This document shows, one piece after another, positions 35,050 through 42,919 of a stretch of 64,000 nucleotides of DNA; position 1 is the first letter of the stretch, and each line of letters starts with the position of its first letter. Made by a program: the position numbers and the translations under genes. Origin of the DNA: a virus; IMG/VR virus record IMGVR_UViG_3300032820_000001, positions 62,001-126,000 of that record; one strand, 5' to 3'. A model generated the notes under the pieces. It saw nothing but the letters and a program-made list of their open reading frames with translations. It was not told where the DNA came from and did not search any database.

Positions 35050-35666
35050 CACTTGTTCTCCCAAGGTTTCAGAATTTCGTTGAGAGCTCTATTAATCCGG
35101 TCGGCTTTAGTTACAATGTTATCGCTTCTCTCTTTTCCTTCCTTCATCATGAAGGCACCAGTCGTAGACGGTTCGGAAACAAAATCAAAACAAATTAATT
35201 GAAAGTCATCTTGAACAATCGTTTCGCCGCCAGAGGCTTCGGCTACGGAACCAAGGCCGCGAGAGGAGATTCCAAGCTTTACGCCGCCATCAACAAGGTT
35301 GCGGAGAATTTGGCCAGATGGGGTATTGAGAACCTGAACTTTTCCTTTCACGTCGTCGCCATCCCACCACACATCAGTAACGATGTGAGATGCATTTTTA
35401 AGATTAACCACGTCGGAGTCTGGGTGATCAAGTTCTCCCACCGCCCTTCGGTCTCTAACAATCTTCTTGTAATTTTCCACTTCTCGTTGAAGTGTTTTAC
35501 GGGGATACTTTCTGCCGTTGCCGTTTTTAGCCTCCGCTCTCTGCATCACGCCCGTAAGAAACGTGGCTCCTTCTTTCACCAATTGCTTTTCAGCTTCGGT
35601 AAGAAGATCTTCACATGTACCATTGGGGCACAATTCATAATATTCTGTGAGCAAAAACTTTGACAT
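35049..35666 (-). CDS. Prohead maturation protease (gp21-like)
   Basis: I chose ATG 35664-35666 (MSKFLLTEYY, SD GGAGAA with an 8-nt spacer) over an ATG four codons earlier, giving 205 residues. The family signature is clear: RKYPRKTL (about 52-59), GELDHP with the likely catalytic His81, NTPSGQILRNLVDGG (about 114-128), GISSRG with the likely nucleophile Ser134/135, and FVSEPST near residue 165. In T4, gp21 cleaves scaffold and capsid proteins inside the prohead after (Ile/Leu)-x-Glu and then destroys itself. Here the gene is about 17 kb from the scaffold and capsid genes, whereas in T4 they are adjacent. A terminator directly precedes it. Confidence 0.85.
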   Translation of the reverse strand: MSKFLLTEYYELCPNGTCEDLLTEAEKQLVKEGATFLTGVMQRAEAKNGNGRKYPRKTLQREVENYKKIVRDRRAVGELDHPDSDVVNLKNASHIVTDVWWDGDDVKGKVQVLNTPSGQILRNLVDGGVKLGISSRGLGSVAEASGGETIVQDDFQLICFDFVSEPSTTGAFMMKEGKERSDNIVTKADRINRALNEILKPWENK

Positions 35667-35680
35667 CAAATTCTCCATCT

Positions 35681-35701
35681 AAAAAGCGGGCACAACCCGC
35701 T
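35681..35701 (-). terminator. Rho-independent terminator before the protease gene
   Basis: On the minus strand a 6-bp stem AGCGGG/CCCGCT with a 5-nt loop (35701 to 35685) is followed by a T-run (35685-35681). It lies between the membrane-protein stop (35710) and the protease SD. No promoter octamer is visible in the 43-nt gap, so this may be an attenuator that lowers protease expression. Confidence 0.65.
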
Positions 35702-35709
35702 CGAATATG

Positions 35710-36051
35710 TTACCCTTGCAACAGCGTCTTACTGGTTGCAACATCCACCTTTTGATTGTGTAATTCATGTTTAATTCCCTCGTCGCCAAAACTCTGACAC
35801 AAAATATAACTTGTTCCAGAGGAAAGACAGCCCAACAAAAACCCTGTTAGGATGCTATTATCGAAGGTAAATAGTGCGGTGAAATCGTTTATTCCCCAAA
35901 GAAATAAGCCAACCCAAAATCCTACGCACATAGAGCAGGAAAAAAGTTGACAGAACCACCCGTCTGCGGGGCGGATTTTATCAAATATGGTTCCGTAAAC
36001 GATGATTTGTGTTAGGCCATAGGCACACAAAACAAACAACAAGAGGTTCAT
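35710..36051 (-). CDS. Small integral membrane protein with Cys-x2-Cys-x-Gly-Phe-Trp motif
   Basis: The start is ATG 36049-36051, overlapping the upstream TAA as TAATG, giving 113 residues; a longer in-frame extension lies entirely inside the upstream gene. Three hydrophobic segments are visible: about residues 1-20 (MNLLLFVLCAYGLTQIIVYG), 33-53 (the motif SCSMCVGFWVGLFLW) and 65-84. The C-x2-C-x-G-F-W pattern resembles small membrane proteins of the DUF1360 type. The hydrophilic tail is about 30 residues. It is embedded in the head-gene cluster, so it may help anchor prohead assembly at the membrane, or it may be an unrelated passenger gene. Confidence 0.6.
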   Translation of the reverse strand: MNLLLFVLCAYGLTQIIVYGTIFDKIRPADGWFCQLFSCSMCVGFWVGLFLWGINDFTALFTFDNSILTGFLLGCLSSGTSYILCQSFGDEGIKHELHNQKVDVATSKTLLQG

Positions 36052-36587
36052 TAAACGTTCCAGTATCCTCTCAATTTTCCAATGGAGCCCTTCTTGGGGG
36101 CTTGTGGCACTTCGCCAAGTTCGGTAGAATCTTCCGGAGTGGGGTCGACCCAATCATCAATCTCATTTTCTTTGTAAGCTTTCTCGTAAATAAAGTACGG
36201 GCGCTCTTCTTCCATAAATTTCCCCAAAGACAGCATAACAACTTTGGTGGCATCTAAGCCGCCAGTTGGGTTAGGAACTTGAGCCTCAATTGAACCATAG
36301 ACATTCCCGCCGCGTATTGACTCTGGAATAACTACGCCCTTTTTTGCAAGGTAATCAAACATTCTATTTTGTGCTGCGTAAACATTCTCGTTTTGAACTT
36401 CCTTGGCAAACGTAACAACTTTTTTGTTTGACGGCATGTACACAATGTCAATATCAATGTGATCAAAGATCATAATATTTCCGTCGAGGGAGCGACGAGC
36501 GTTCATCTCAAACGAAATAGGTCGGTTGTCTGAGCCTATCTCTTTTTCATTTTCGGTTGCCGAATCAACTTCTACTTCAATTGTCAT
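36051..36587 (-). CDS. Conserved-type head-cluster protein, function unknown (178 aa)
   Basis: This 178-residue soluble protein follows the 271-residue gene with a one-base TAATG-type junction (36587). The N-terminus is acidic, then NARRSLDGNIMIFDHIDIDIVYMPSNKKVVTF (about 28-60) forms beta strands, and a helix-rich middle (ENVYAAQNRMFDYLAKKGVV) leads to a strand containing TKVVMLSLGKFMEEERP (about 115-131). The C-terminus is acidic, with Pro-rich linkers ending IGKLRGYWNV. I do not recognise a named family. The tight coupling between portal and protease genes suggests a capsid-assembly role (inference). Confidence 0.6.
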   Translation of the reverse strand: MTIEVEVDSATENEKEIGSDNRPISFEMNARRSLDGNIMIFDHIDIDIVYMPSNKKVVTFAKEVQNENVYAAQNRMFDYLAKKGVVIPESIRGGNVYGSIEAQVPNPTGGLDATKVVMLSLGKFMEEERPYFIYEKAYKENEIDDWVDPTPEDSTELGEVPQAPKKGSIGKLRGYWNV

Positions 36588-37402
36588 TATGATTCAACCT
36601 CTCTAACAAAATTCTGAATGTTTAGCACTTGTCTCACTAACTCCTCGTCAATCGGCTTCTTCGGGGCATTTTCCAGAAGAGCATAAACATCGTTTGTGGA
36701 CTTCTTCATTTCTGAGTCTTTGGAAATTTCCTCACAGTCAAGAGACTTCATTACTTTTTCCTTGAGTCTGCCGATCTCTTCATTCATGTAGAGTTTAAAT
36801 TCTATACCATTATCCGCAAAAGAAGAAACATACTTTCCAAGAAGTTCCTTTTGTTCGCTGGGCAGTACAGAAGAGTATTCTTCATTAAATTTAGAAACAA
36901 AGGATTTATATACAATATTATCCACGGGTTTCATATCGCCATCAGGCGCGTCTTTGGTCATAGTGTCTAAAACAACGTTCTCCAAAAGAATTCTACTTTT
37001 AGCATCGGACTCCCTGGAAAATATTTGTGAAATGGTAGCTAGATATTTATAATTTCCGACAAAGTTAGAGAATACTGATTTTGATAGCTTTTTGTTAATG
37101 GTGTTGATCATTGATGTTTGTTCTTCGAACAACTTCTCTTTATTGATGTCTTCGTAATCTCTCTTTACTTCTTGCAAAATTCTATTGGCGGTCTCTTTAT
37201 CACACTCAACAGACTCACTCAAGCTTCTATAAAGATCCAACTCTTTCCTAAGTTCTGTTCCGCGTTGGAAATACGAACGAATAATGGAGGTTACTCCCTC
37301 TTTCTTTTTTTCGTCCTTCTCCACAATTGCTTTGGTGATCTCCCTACTCAGAGCCTCAAAAATAAAAGCAGTGTTTCTTTTTTTGTTGTGTTTAGCTTTC
37401 AT
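36587..37402 (-). CDS. Helical head-cluster protein downstream of the portal (271 aa)
   Basis: This 271-residue protein is almost entirely helical and highly charged. It begins MKAKHNKKRNTAFIFEALSREITKAIVE, contains IIRSYFQRGTELRKELDLYR (about 40-59) and LLENVVLDTM (about 139-148), and ends with RQVLNIQNFVREVES. No enzymatic motif is visible. Its ATG overlaps the end of the portal gene by 11 nt, indicating coupled translation. In T4 the gene after the portal encodes a small prohead-core protein, so a core or portal-associated role is a reasonable inference, but I cannot match the sequence to gp67, gp68 or similar. Confidence 0.6.
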   Translation of the reverse strand: MKAKHNKKRNTAFIFEALSREITKAIVEKDEKKKEGVTSIIRSYFQRGTELRKELDLYRSLSESVECDKETANRILQEVKRDYEDINKEKLFEEQTSMINTINKKLSKSVFSNFVGNYKYLATISQIFSRESDAKSRILLENVVLDTMTKDAPDGDMKPVDNIVYKSFVSKFNEEYSSVLPSEQKELLGKYVSSFADNGIEFKLYMNEEIGRLKEKVMKSLDCEEISKDSEMKKSTNDVYALLENAPKKPIDEELVRQVLNIQNFVREVES

Positions 37403-39362
37403 CGTTATTCTCCGGGGCTTTCGAGTGGGCTAGAGATTCCGCAAACTTGTCCAACTCGTTCTTTGCTCTAAAGATTTTGTTTTCATCTTCTAGGTAATTA
37501 GTGTCTTTTGATTCAAATACCCCATTTGCAAGGCCGCTAAGATCTTTTAAGCCAGGATGAGTGTTGGTTTTTGTATTTCTTGCATATGAATCACCGCCGT
37601 GGGCTTTTGCGCTGTAACGGCGCGCAGCGGCCTTGTGGCCACCTTGGCCACGCTTTTCATAAGTCTTTCCTTTTGACCTTCGTGTTGTCGTTTTTTGACC
37701 AATTGAAACATTAGAATTTCTCCTGGCGGGGGGTGCGACCAATAGCGTCTCATCCTCGCCTGTGTCGGCAGTGTCTGCGCCAAGATCATCGCCGCCAAGA
37801 TCATCGCCGCCAAGATCATCGCCGCCAAGATCATCATCGCCAAGATCAAGATCATCGTCGCCGCCTAGATCATCGTCACCAAAGTCTCCGCCTCCGGAAT
37901 CTGTCGCTTCTGGTACTTCACCAGCAGCTTCCAACTGTGCGTTGAGTTTCCTATCAAAAAATTGCTCTCTCTGCATTCGAATAATCTCGTCATCAGTAAG
38001 ACCGAAGATCTTCTGAGCGATCCAACGCTGACTGAAAAATCCCTCGGTTGCTCCGCTGGCGACATCAAATTTAGTGCGCCAGTGTTCCAACTCCTGAAGT
38101 TCTGCAATTTTAGAAGGATTGTTAAGAGACAAAGTGAAGCTCACCAAGTCATCTCCACGGAAGCCAATAGTATACAAGTGAATGATTCCCATCTTTTCAA
38201 TCTCTGAAAGGATACTTCTCTGTAATCTTTGAATTGTACGAGCGAAGCGGATGTCTTTTTGGGCCAGTGTTGATTTGTCTTCGTCTGCTCCTTCGCCTCG
38301 TGAGAGGTAGGACTGAGGAACCTTAAGCGCAGAGAACAATTTATCTCTGAGATATTTAACATCGTCGATATCGCCAGTGAATGTTCCTCCGGCAAGATTC
38401 TCAATCTTTGAAGATGAGTCTCCGCGCACTGGAACAAAATAATCTTCTTCTACCGATAGGGGATTGTACCTTAAATCAACTCTTCCGGTTTGTGAATCAA
38501 CAATCTGGTTTCGTTTCATTTGAGTCATTACACGCTGCATATATTGTTCAACGTCTTGGGGGGCGATGTTTCCGACATCAATATAAAATACGCGGCGCTC
38601 AGGTGAGCGTACAATACGATAAGACATCATTGCATCTTCAAGGAGAGTTAATTGACGCCAGATCCTACGAGCTGGTTCTAAGACGGAGGTTCCATAAGGA
38701 GAATATTTATCATTCCCCAAAATTCTAAAATGAGCAACCTGCCAGTTTTCAAATGTCATTCCGCCGGAGTTCCACTGGAATTGGACGTAGTTTGGATTTG
38801 TGGGGTCTTCGCCTTCCATTCTCTCCACCTCTTGTGGCGGGAGACCAATTACATTTTTAATCCCCTCTTCCTCATCAATGTCGAGGTATAGGAAATAATC
38901 TCCGTACTTGCACATTGTGCGCGACCAGCCAAAAAGATTAAAATTGATGTTTAGAATGTTAGTATATAAGGATTCCAGAATCGTTTTTATTTCTTCGTTC
39001 TGACACTCGATGCTCAACATAGGTTGTAAGTGTGTATTGGTTGTCATCTCATCAGCATATATATCCATGGAAGATGCTATTTCTGGAGTGTACTCCATTT
39101 GATCAAAATCCATATATCTCTCTGCCCTGTTTTGGTTCGAGATTTGGTTGGTCTGCATGACGTCAAAAGGGTTGTAAGTTGACTTTTTAAATTGCAAGCC
39201 ACTTGTGGAATAGAATTGAGATCGGTATTTGTTAAGATCTTTGCGTCGCTGCTTGCGATACATTTGGACTCGACGATTTACAATCGGGCCCGAAAATAAT
39301 CTTGTTAGCTTTTTAAAAAGCTGGGACGTTGGGTTTCTGGGGTTAGTTCTTTGTTCAGCCAT
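37392..39362 (-). CDS. Portal vertex protein (gp20-like) with acidic repeat tail
   Basis: This 656-residue protein fits the T4 gp20 portal family: RAERYMDFDQMEYTPEIASSMDIYADE (about 80-106), LFGWSRTMCKYGDYFLYLDI (about 140-159), VAHFRILGNDKYSPYGTSVLEPARRIWRQL (about 210-240), RSPERRVFYIDVGN (about 254-267) and the long helix KDIRFARTIQRLQRSILSEIEKMG (about 370-393). Portals form a dodecameric ring at one vertex for DNA entry and tail attachment. Beyond the family core the C-terminus carries a Asp-Leu-Gly-Gly-Asp repeat (about 510-545), then a basic stretch (TTRRSKGKTYEKRGQGGHK, about 565-583). T4 gp20 has 524 residues, so this tail is an extension. It overlaps the next gene by 11 nt. Confidence 0.9.
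   Translation of the reverse strand: MAEQRTNPRNPTSQLFKKLTRLFSGPIVNRRVQMYRKQRRKDLNKYRSQFYSTSGLQFKKSTYNPFDVMQTNQISNQNRAERYMDFDQMEYTPEIASSMDIYADEMTTNTHLQPMLSIECQNEEIKTILESLYTNILNINFNLFGWSRTMCKYGDYFLYLDIDEEEGIKNVIGLPPQEVERMEGEDPTNPNYVQFQWNSGGMTFENWQVAHFRILGNDKYSPYGTSVLEPARRIWRQLTLLEDAMMSYRIVRSPERRVFYIDVGNIAPQDVEQYMQRVMTQMKRNQIVDSQTGRVDLRYNPLSVEEDYFVPVRGDSSSKIENLAGGTFTGDIDDVKYLRDKLFSALKVPQSYLSRGEGADEDKSTLAQKDIRFARTIQRLQRSILSEIEKMGIIHLYTIGFRGDDLVSFTLSLNNPSKIAELQELEHWRTKFDVASGATEGFFSQRWIAQKIFGLTDDEIIRMQREQFFDRKLNAQLEAAGEVPEATDSGGGDFGDDDLGGDDDLDLGDDDLGGDDLGGDDLGGDDLGADTADTGEDETLLVAPPARRNSNVSIGQKTTTRRSKGKTYEKRGQGGHKAAARRYSAKAHGGDSYARNTKTNTHPGLKDLSGLANGVFESKDTNYLEDENKIFRAKNELDKFAESLAHSKAPENNDES
37781..37840 (-). 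repeat. Four tandem 15-nt repeats in the portal C-terminus
   Basis: Four 15-nt units, three identical (37781, 37796, 37811) and a near-identical fourth (37826), encode the pentapeptide Gly-Gly-Asp-Asp-Leu in register. They belong to a longer Asp/Gly-rich stretch up to about 37895. Confidence 0.9.
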
Positions 39363-39365
39363 TTC

Positions 39366-40961
39366 TTATCCTTTATAGAGCCACATAAACTCTTGGTACT
39401 CCTTCAGGGTGTTGTCTGCCTCTGTACCTTTATCTGTATCTAGTATTCTATTATAACCCACTTGTCCATTTATTTTAGTATTTATTTTAGTATTTGCAAC
39501 AATCATTGAATCTAAACAAGCCTTACTGTATTCGACAGACCTACTGTTTGTCAGTATGGCCGTATCCCTTACCCAACACGCAATTGCAAGCGACATAACG
39601 AGATCATCGTTGTATCCTCGCATTGCCTGGGGGCGTCCATTGTTCCACACGAAAGTTCGCAATTCGCTGATAAAACGTATAGAACTCACTTTAAGTAGTT
39701 TATTTCTTATATATTCCTCCAATTTTGCAATGATTAGAGGTCTGGTCTTCATAGAAGTAGTAAACCCTGGGACCGTAGAGGACTTTGTTTCTGCAACGAG
39801 GGGGTCTACATACTCATGTGATCCCTTCTCAGAGTAATATAAATTGGGGTACTGCATAGCTATCAACTTTTCTAAGATGTTGAAGCCAATGTTGTTGTTT
39901 TCAACAACCAGCATGCACCCTCCAAACTCTCTTCCTGTTGTGCTGAGGAGGGCTGCAAACGAATCTAAGTTTGGCTTTCCTTGATATTCTGCGACCACTT
40001 CCATCGTTTCCAGCTTCACTATGTTAAACACTGAAAAATCTTTTCCGTCTCCCCGCGCAACGTCAGCAACCAATAAATATGTGTTTCCCGGCTGGTATTC
40101 TTCCCATATCCACAAATTTCTATCGAATGCGGTCTGGTACTTTGGTGCAGTTGCGGAAGCTTCCAATCTCCCAATATCGTCGGGGTGAATAACCGATTCG
40201 CCTGAAGCGAGGAATGAACACTCAAGTTCTTGCGCGATGTCGCGGCGAGACATGTTTCGTGTTTCTTTTTCAAACCAAGACTTATCTCTGTCGGGGTGCT
40301 CGTCCCATAGAAGAGTGGTGGCATGAAAATCATTTCTACTTTCCATTGAGTCCGAAAATGTTTTGTGAAACCAGTTGCCGACGCCATTTGGAGTTGATAG
40401 TGCGATGCATCGTCCACCAGTAGATAGGGTGGGGTAAAGACCCATCCACAATTCATCAAGACCTTCTACGTGGGCGGCCTCGTCAACAACCAATAAAGAC
40501 AAAGCCTCAGAACGACCAGCATCGCCAGTTGTCGAAGAAGCCTTTATTTGAGATCCGTTTGATAGCTCAAACGAGGATCGATTATCAATTGTAATAGTTG
40601 CCGTGGCCATCCACGGTGGCAGATTCTTAATGATTTGCTTAACCTTCTTAACAAGGTTAGATGCTGTACCAAACTTTGTCGCGACCACAAGAACATTCTT
40701 TTCTTTGTGGAACATCATAAGCCATGCAATATAGGCTCCGGAGATTGTCGAGATACCCAATTGCCGGGCTTTCAGAATAACGTTAAAGCGATAATCTGCG
40801 AAATCTTTCAGAAGCTGTGTCTGAAATGGGTATGTTTTAAATGGGATTTGCCCCTTGAGGGGGTGAGAAATTCGAGCGTATGTGTTAGTGAAATATACAG
40901 GATCCTTGCCACACTTGACAATCTCCTGTATAATTTGTTTCTTCGTTAGCTGGTAGGCCAT
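39366..40961 (-). CDS. Terminase large subunit (gp17-like)
   Basis: This 531-residue protein is the ATP-driven DNA packaging motor with nuclease. The N-terminal ATPase has a Walker-A-type KARQLGIST at about 64-72, Walker B LLVVDEAA with Asp160-Glu161, and a coupling motif CIALSTPNG (about 193). The C-terminal RNase-H-like nuclease has VADVARGDGKDFS (about 300), VENNN (about 352) and GYNDDLVMSLAIA (about 483), giving the expected acidic residues. The size is near that of T4 gp17 (610), slightly shorter. It lies directly upstream of the portal gene (3-nt gap). No obvious small terminase is visible next to it unless the 179-residue upstream gene serves that role. Confidence 0.93.
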   Translation of the reverse strand: MAYQLTKKQIIQEIVKCGKDPVYFTNTYARISHPLKGQIPFKTYPFQTQLLKDFADYRFNVILKARQLGISTISGAYIAWLMMFHKEKNVLVVATKFGTASNLVKKVKQIIKNLPPWMATATITIDNRSSFELSNGSQIKASSTTGDAGRSEALSLLVVDEAAHVEGLDELWMGLYPTLSTGGRCIALSTPNGVGNWFHKTFSDSMESRNDFHATTLLWDEHPDRDKSWFEKETRNMSRRDIAQELECSFLASGESVIHPDDIGRLEASATAPKYQTAFDRNLWIWEEYQPGNTYLLVADVARGDGKDFSVFNIVKLETMEVVAEYQGKPNLDSFAALLSTTGREFGGCMLVVENNNIGFNILEKLIAMQYPNLYYSEKGSHEYVDPLVAETKSSTVPGFTTSMKTRPLIIAKLEEYIRNKLLKVSSIRFISELRTFVWNNGRPQAMRGYNDDLVMSLAIACWVRDTAILTNSRSVEYSKACLDSMIVANTKINTKINGQVGYNRILDTDKGTEADNTLKEYQEFMWLYKG

Positions 40962-40969
40962 GCATCGCT

Positions 40970-41509
40970 CTACTTTTCATTTGCTTTTGGTGTTATAGAC
41001 ACATTCTCTGGCTTCTTTGCATTTTTACCTAACGCAAGAAAAGACTTGATTGTTGAATCAATATCATTCTTATCTTTCACGTCGTGCCCTTCAACTCCTT
41101 TAATTTCATAGTCACAGTGAGCTTGAACCCACGATCTGATCCTGGAAGTGGTCTGGACATTGCCCATTGTGAGGCTTCCTTTCTTCTTTAATTTCAGGGC
41201 CTCACCGGTGATTTTCTTATATTCCTTTTTCAAAAACTTGGTAACTTCTTCAATGGCGTGTTCGACTTCGCCCTTTAATTTGTTGGTTGTAACTTCTTTA
41301 GTTCCAACTTCGCGGTGGTAATTCACGCGCATCGTGGTGCCCAAGAGCTTCACGCCAAAACCATCGAGAACTCGACGGTCAGTGATTGGTGTTGGCTTGT
41401 CTCTCTCTAGTCCAATGTCAAGAGGCTCACCCTCATCATTGACGGCGCCGTCATGTGCGTTGGCCGCAGCTTGGTTAATTCCCTTAACAATATCTAATAT
41501 GTTTGACAT
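40970..41509 (-). CDS. Conserved-type protein upstream of the terminase (179 aa)
   Basis: This soluble 179-residue protein starts MSNILDIVKGINQAAANAHDG and has a core with ITDRRVLDGFGVKLLGTTMRVNYHRE (about 41-66), an amphipathic helix EVEHAIEEVTKFLKKEYKKIT (about 80-100), a basic segment, and SRIRSWVQAHCDYEI (about 122-136). I have the impression that similar proteins lie next to terminase and portal genes in other marine phages, but no function is known to me. It could be a small-terminase analogue or a structural protein. Coding-strand AATAAATAG lies about 30 nt upstream of its ATG, a T4-late-promoter-like sequence, but it does not match the octamer seen elsewhere. Confidence 0.65.
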   Translation of the reverse strand: MSNILDIVKGINQAAANAHDGAVNDEGEPLDIGLERDKPTPITDRRVLDGFGVKLLGTTMRVNYHREVGTKEVTTNKLKGEVEHAIEEVTKFLKKEYKKITGEALKLKKKGSLTMGNVQTTSRIRSWVQAHCDYEIKGVEGHDVKDKNDIDSTIKSFLALGKNAKKPENVSITPKANEK

Positions 41510-41527
41510 TTTAAATCACCCCTTTTT

Positions 41528-41719
41528 CTATTTATTTTCTTTTCGGTCATTCCTGACCTCAATGATCTCTGCTCTCATGTCTTTAAGGAGTTTAATAACC
41601 TCCATCGCACGTTTGCGAATTCGCGTTCCAGCGGTCGCATTTCCACGATCAAACTTATCAGCATCCTTACATCCGTCACAAAGCATCTCAACAATATCTT
41701 CTAAATCATCTTTAATCAT
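41528..41719 (-). CDS. Hc1-like histone / nucleoid protein
   Basis: The start is ATG 41717-41719 (MIKDDLEDI) with SD GGAGAA, giving 63 residues; a longer frame lacks an SD and lies inside the preceding gene. An acidic start with CDGC (about 14-17) is followed by KFDRGNATAGTRIRKRAMEV and a final helix KLLKDMRAEIIEVRND. The 'GN-x-x-AG-x-R-x-RK...L...R.E' pattern matches the globular helical part of bacterial histone-H1-like Hc1 proteins (chlamydial HctA and short homologues in Bacteroidota). It lacks the long Lys/Ala tail of chlamydial Hc1. Hc1 compacts DNA. In a phage, next to packaging genes, it could condense phage DNA or the host nucleoid, both inference. It overlaps the zinc-ribbon gene by 8 nt. 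Confidence 0.6.
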   Translation of the reverse strand: MIKDDLEDIVEMLCDGCKDADKFDRGNATAGTRIRKRAMEVIKLLKDMRAEIIEVRNDRKENK

Positions 41720-42107
41720 TTTTGTTCTCCACCACATTTGGTCGCCATCCTGACTCCCATCTCTCTTCTCTGCCTTCAACAAACTTAATGTAGCACTTTA
41801 AACAACATACAAAGCGATTCATATATAAATCATCTTTCTTATCAAAAGAGTAAGTGCCACAAACAGGGCAGGCCCTGTCGCTCGTCTTATTAATTAGTTT
41901 TTTGGATAACAAAAACCCGTTTAATTCGACTTTATCGCTAGCCTCAGAGACTTTCTGGTGTTTTTTTGTAGTTTTTTTGACCTGTTCAATATAATCTTTC
42001 TCTTTGTCTTCATCCCACAACGACTTTGGATTAACAATTGCCTCGTCACCATACTTCTTAGAAATGGCCTTTTCAATTGCTGCAATATCGTTTGTGTCTT
42101 TTTTCAT
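41712..42107 (-). CDS. Zinc-ribbon protein, function unknown (131 aa)
   Basis: The start is ATG 42105-42107, overlapping the upstream stop as ATGA. The N-terminal half is charged and helical: IEKAISKKYGDEAIVNPKSLWDEDKEKDYIEQVKK (about 10-44). The C-terminal half carries a likely zinc ribbon, ACPVCGTYSFDKKDDLY then FVCCLKCYIKFVEGREE (Cys residues near 80, 83, 102, 103 and 106). Charged helical proteins with a C-terminal zinc ribbon occur in marine phages with no assigned role. A DNA- or protein-binding accessory in late expression or packaging is possible. It sits between the lysis-like cassette and the Hc1-like gene. Confidence 0.6.
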   Translation of the reverse strand: MKKDTNDIAAIEKAISKKYGDEAIVNPKSLWDEDKEKDYIEQVKKTTKKHQKVSEASDKVELNGFLLSKKLINKTSDRACPVCGTYSFDKKDDLYMNRFVCCLKCYIKFVEGREERWESGWRPNVVENKND

Positions 42108-42544
42108 GCATCGCCTTGGGAGGTCTTAACGGCAGCATAGAAAATAGCAATCGAAGTTGCGATCCCCGCAACGACACCGCCAACAAACCACCACTCGCTA
42201 TAATCAGCAGACACATCCCTGAGAGCTCCCTGGAGTCTTGTAATTTCTGTGTCCTTAATCTTCGTGATGGCTGTATGTTTCTCGTGCAGGGATTGGAGTT
42301 TCGCCGCAAGAATATCCTTCTCCAGTTCACAATTTGCTTTCGCCTTCTTTGCATCGTGCTCTGATCTAATCTTGCACTTTTCAGTAGCATATTCGTGAGC
42401 CGAGATTACCTTGGCTGCAGAGGGGCCATCAAGAATGATCCCGCTGAACGGGGCTCGTTGGCCTTTCGTAATTGGCTCTGCCACAATCTCGTCGGCAAAG
42501 ACAGGGAAACTGAATAACAGTGATAATAGTATTAGTGTTCTCAT
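42104..42544 (-). CDS. Exported membrane-anchored protein, putative lysis-cassette (spanin-like) component
   Basis: This 146-residue protein has a clear signal peptide (MRTLILLSLLFSFPVFADEI, likely cleaved after Phe-Ala), a periplasmic segment with QRAPFSGIILDGPSAAKVISAHE, an alpha-helical charged region (about 50-105) with two Cys (about 57 and 71), and a C-terminal hydrophobic segment (WWFVGGVVAGIATSIAIFY, about 119-137). I recall similar signal-peptide/APF-x-G-x-L/helix/TM proteins near lysis genes in other marine phages. It follows two other membrane proteins, so the three may act together in envelope disruption. No lipobox is present, so it is not a classical o-spanin. Confidence 0.5.
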   Translation of the reverse strand: MRTLILLSLLFSFPVFADEIVAEPITKGQRAPFSGIILDGPSAAKVISAHEYATEKCKIRSEHDAKKAKANCELEKDILAAKLQSLHEKHTAITKIKDTEITRLQGALRDVSADYSEWWFVGGVVAGIATSIAIFYAAVKTSQGDA

Positions 42545-42547
42545 AAT

Positions 42548-42919
42548 TTAATCTTTCTTGGAAAATGCCTTCTTCATTTCTTCGGCGAGCAATTCCATTT
42601 CGAGGTCTTTAAGATCTTTTTCTCTTTTCCTTTTATCTCCCTCGGCTTTTTCGAGGGCTGCAGATTCTTCGGAAACGATGTCCTGCAGATCTTTGGAGAA
42701 TTTCTTGGCGCTCTTTTCAATCTTTGCGTTCTCTTTTTCGTTGGCAGAATTGACGGCTGCAAGTTCATTCTTGTGACTCTCCATCGATCCGATCAGCAAG
42801 TCAACAAGTTGTTCGACTTTTCCTCGGTGGAAAACAAACGCAACAAGAATGGCAACAAACACCACCGGAAAATACCAATAATGTTTGAGCCAAAGGAAAA
42901 CCTTCTTTAAAGTTGTCAT
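42548..42919 (-). CDS. Membrane-anchored coiled-coil protein, putative i-spanin-like
   Basis: This 123-residue protein has one N-terminal transmembrane segment (YWYFPVVFVAILVAFVFH, about 14-31) followed by a long, highly charged coiled coil (about 33-120, Glu/Lys/Ala-rich). That topology, one N-terminal anchor plus a periplasmic coiled coil, is typical of inner-membrane spanins (Rz-like), which connect inner and outer membranes at the last step of lysis. The gene overlaps the upstream putative holin gene as TAATG (42917-42921). No enzymatic motif is seen. Alternative: a structural membrane protein without a lysis role. Confidence 0.5.
   Translation of the reverse strand: MTTLKKVFLWLKHYWYFPVVFVAILVAFVFHRGKVEQLVDLLIGSMESHKNELAAVNSANEKENAKIEKSAKKFSKDLQDIVSEESAALEKAEGDKRKREKDLKDLEMELLAEEMKKAFSKKD

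Noticed and set aside
37781-37840. Tandem repeats considered as a CRISPR or regulatory array
   Set aside because: The 15-nt units are contiguous without spacers and stay in frame inside the portal gene, so this is a coding repeat.
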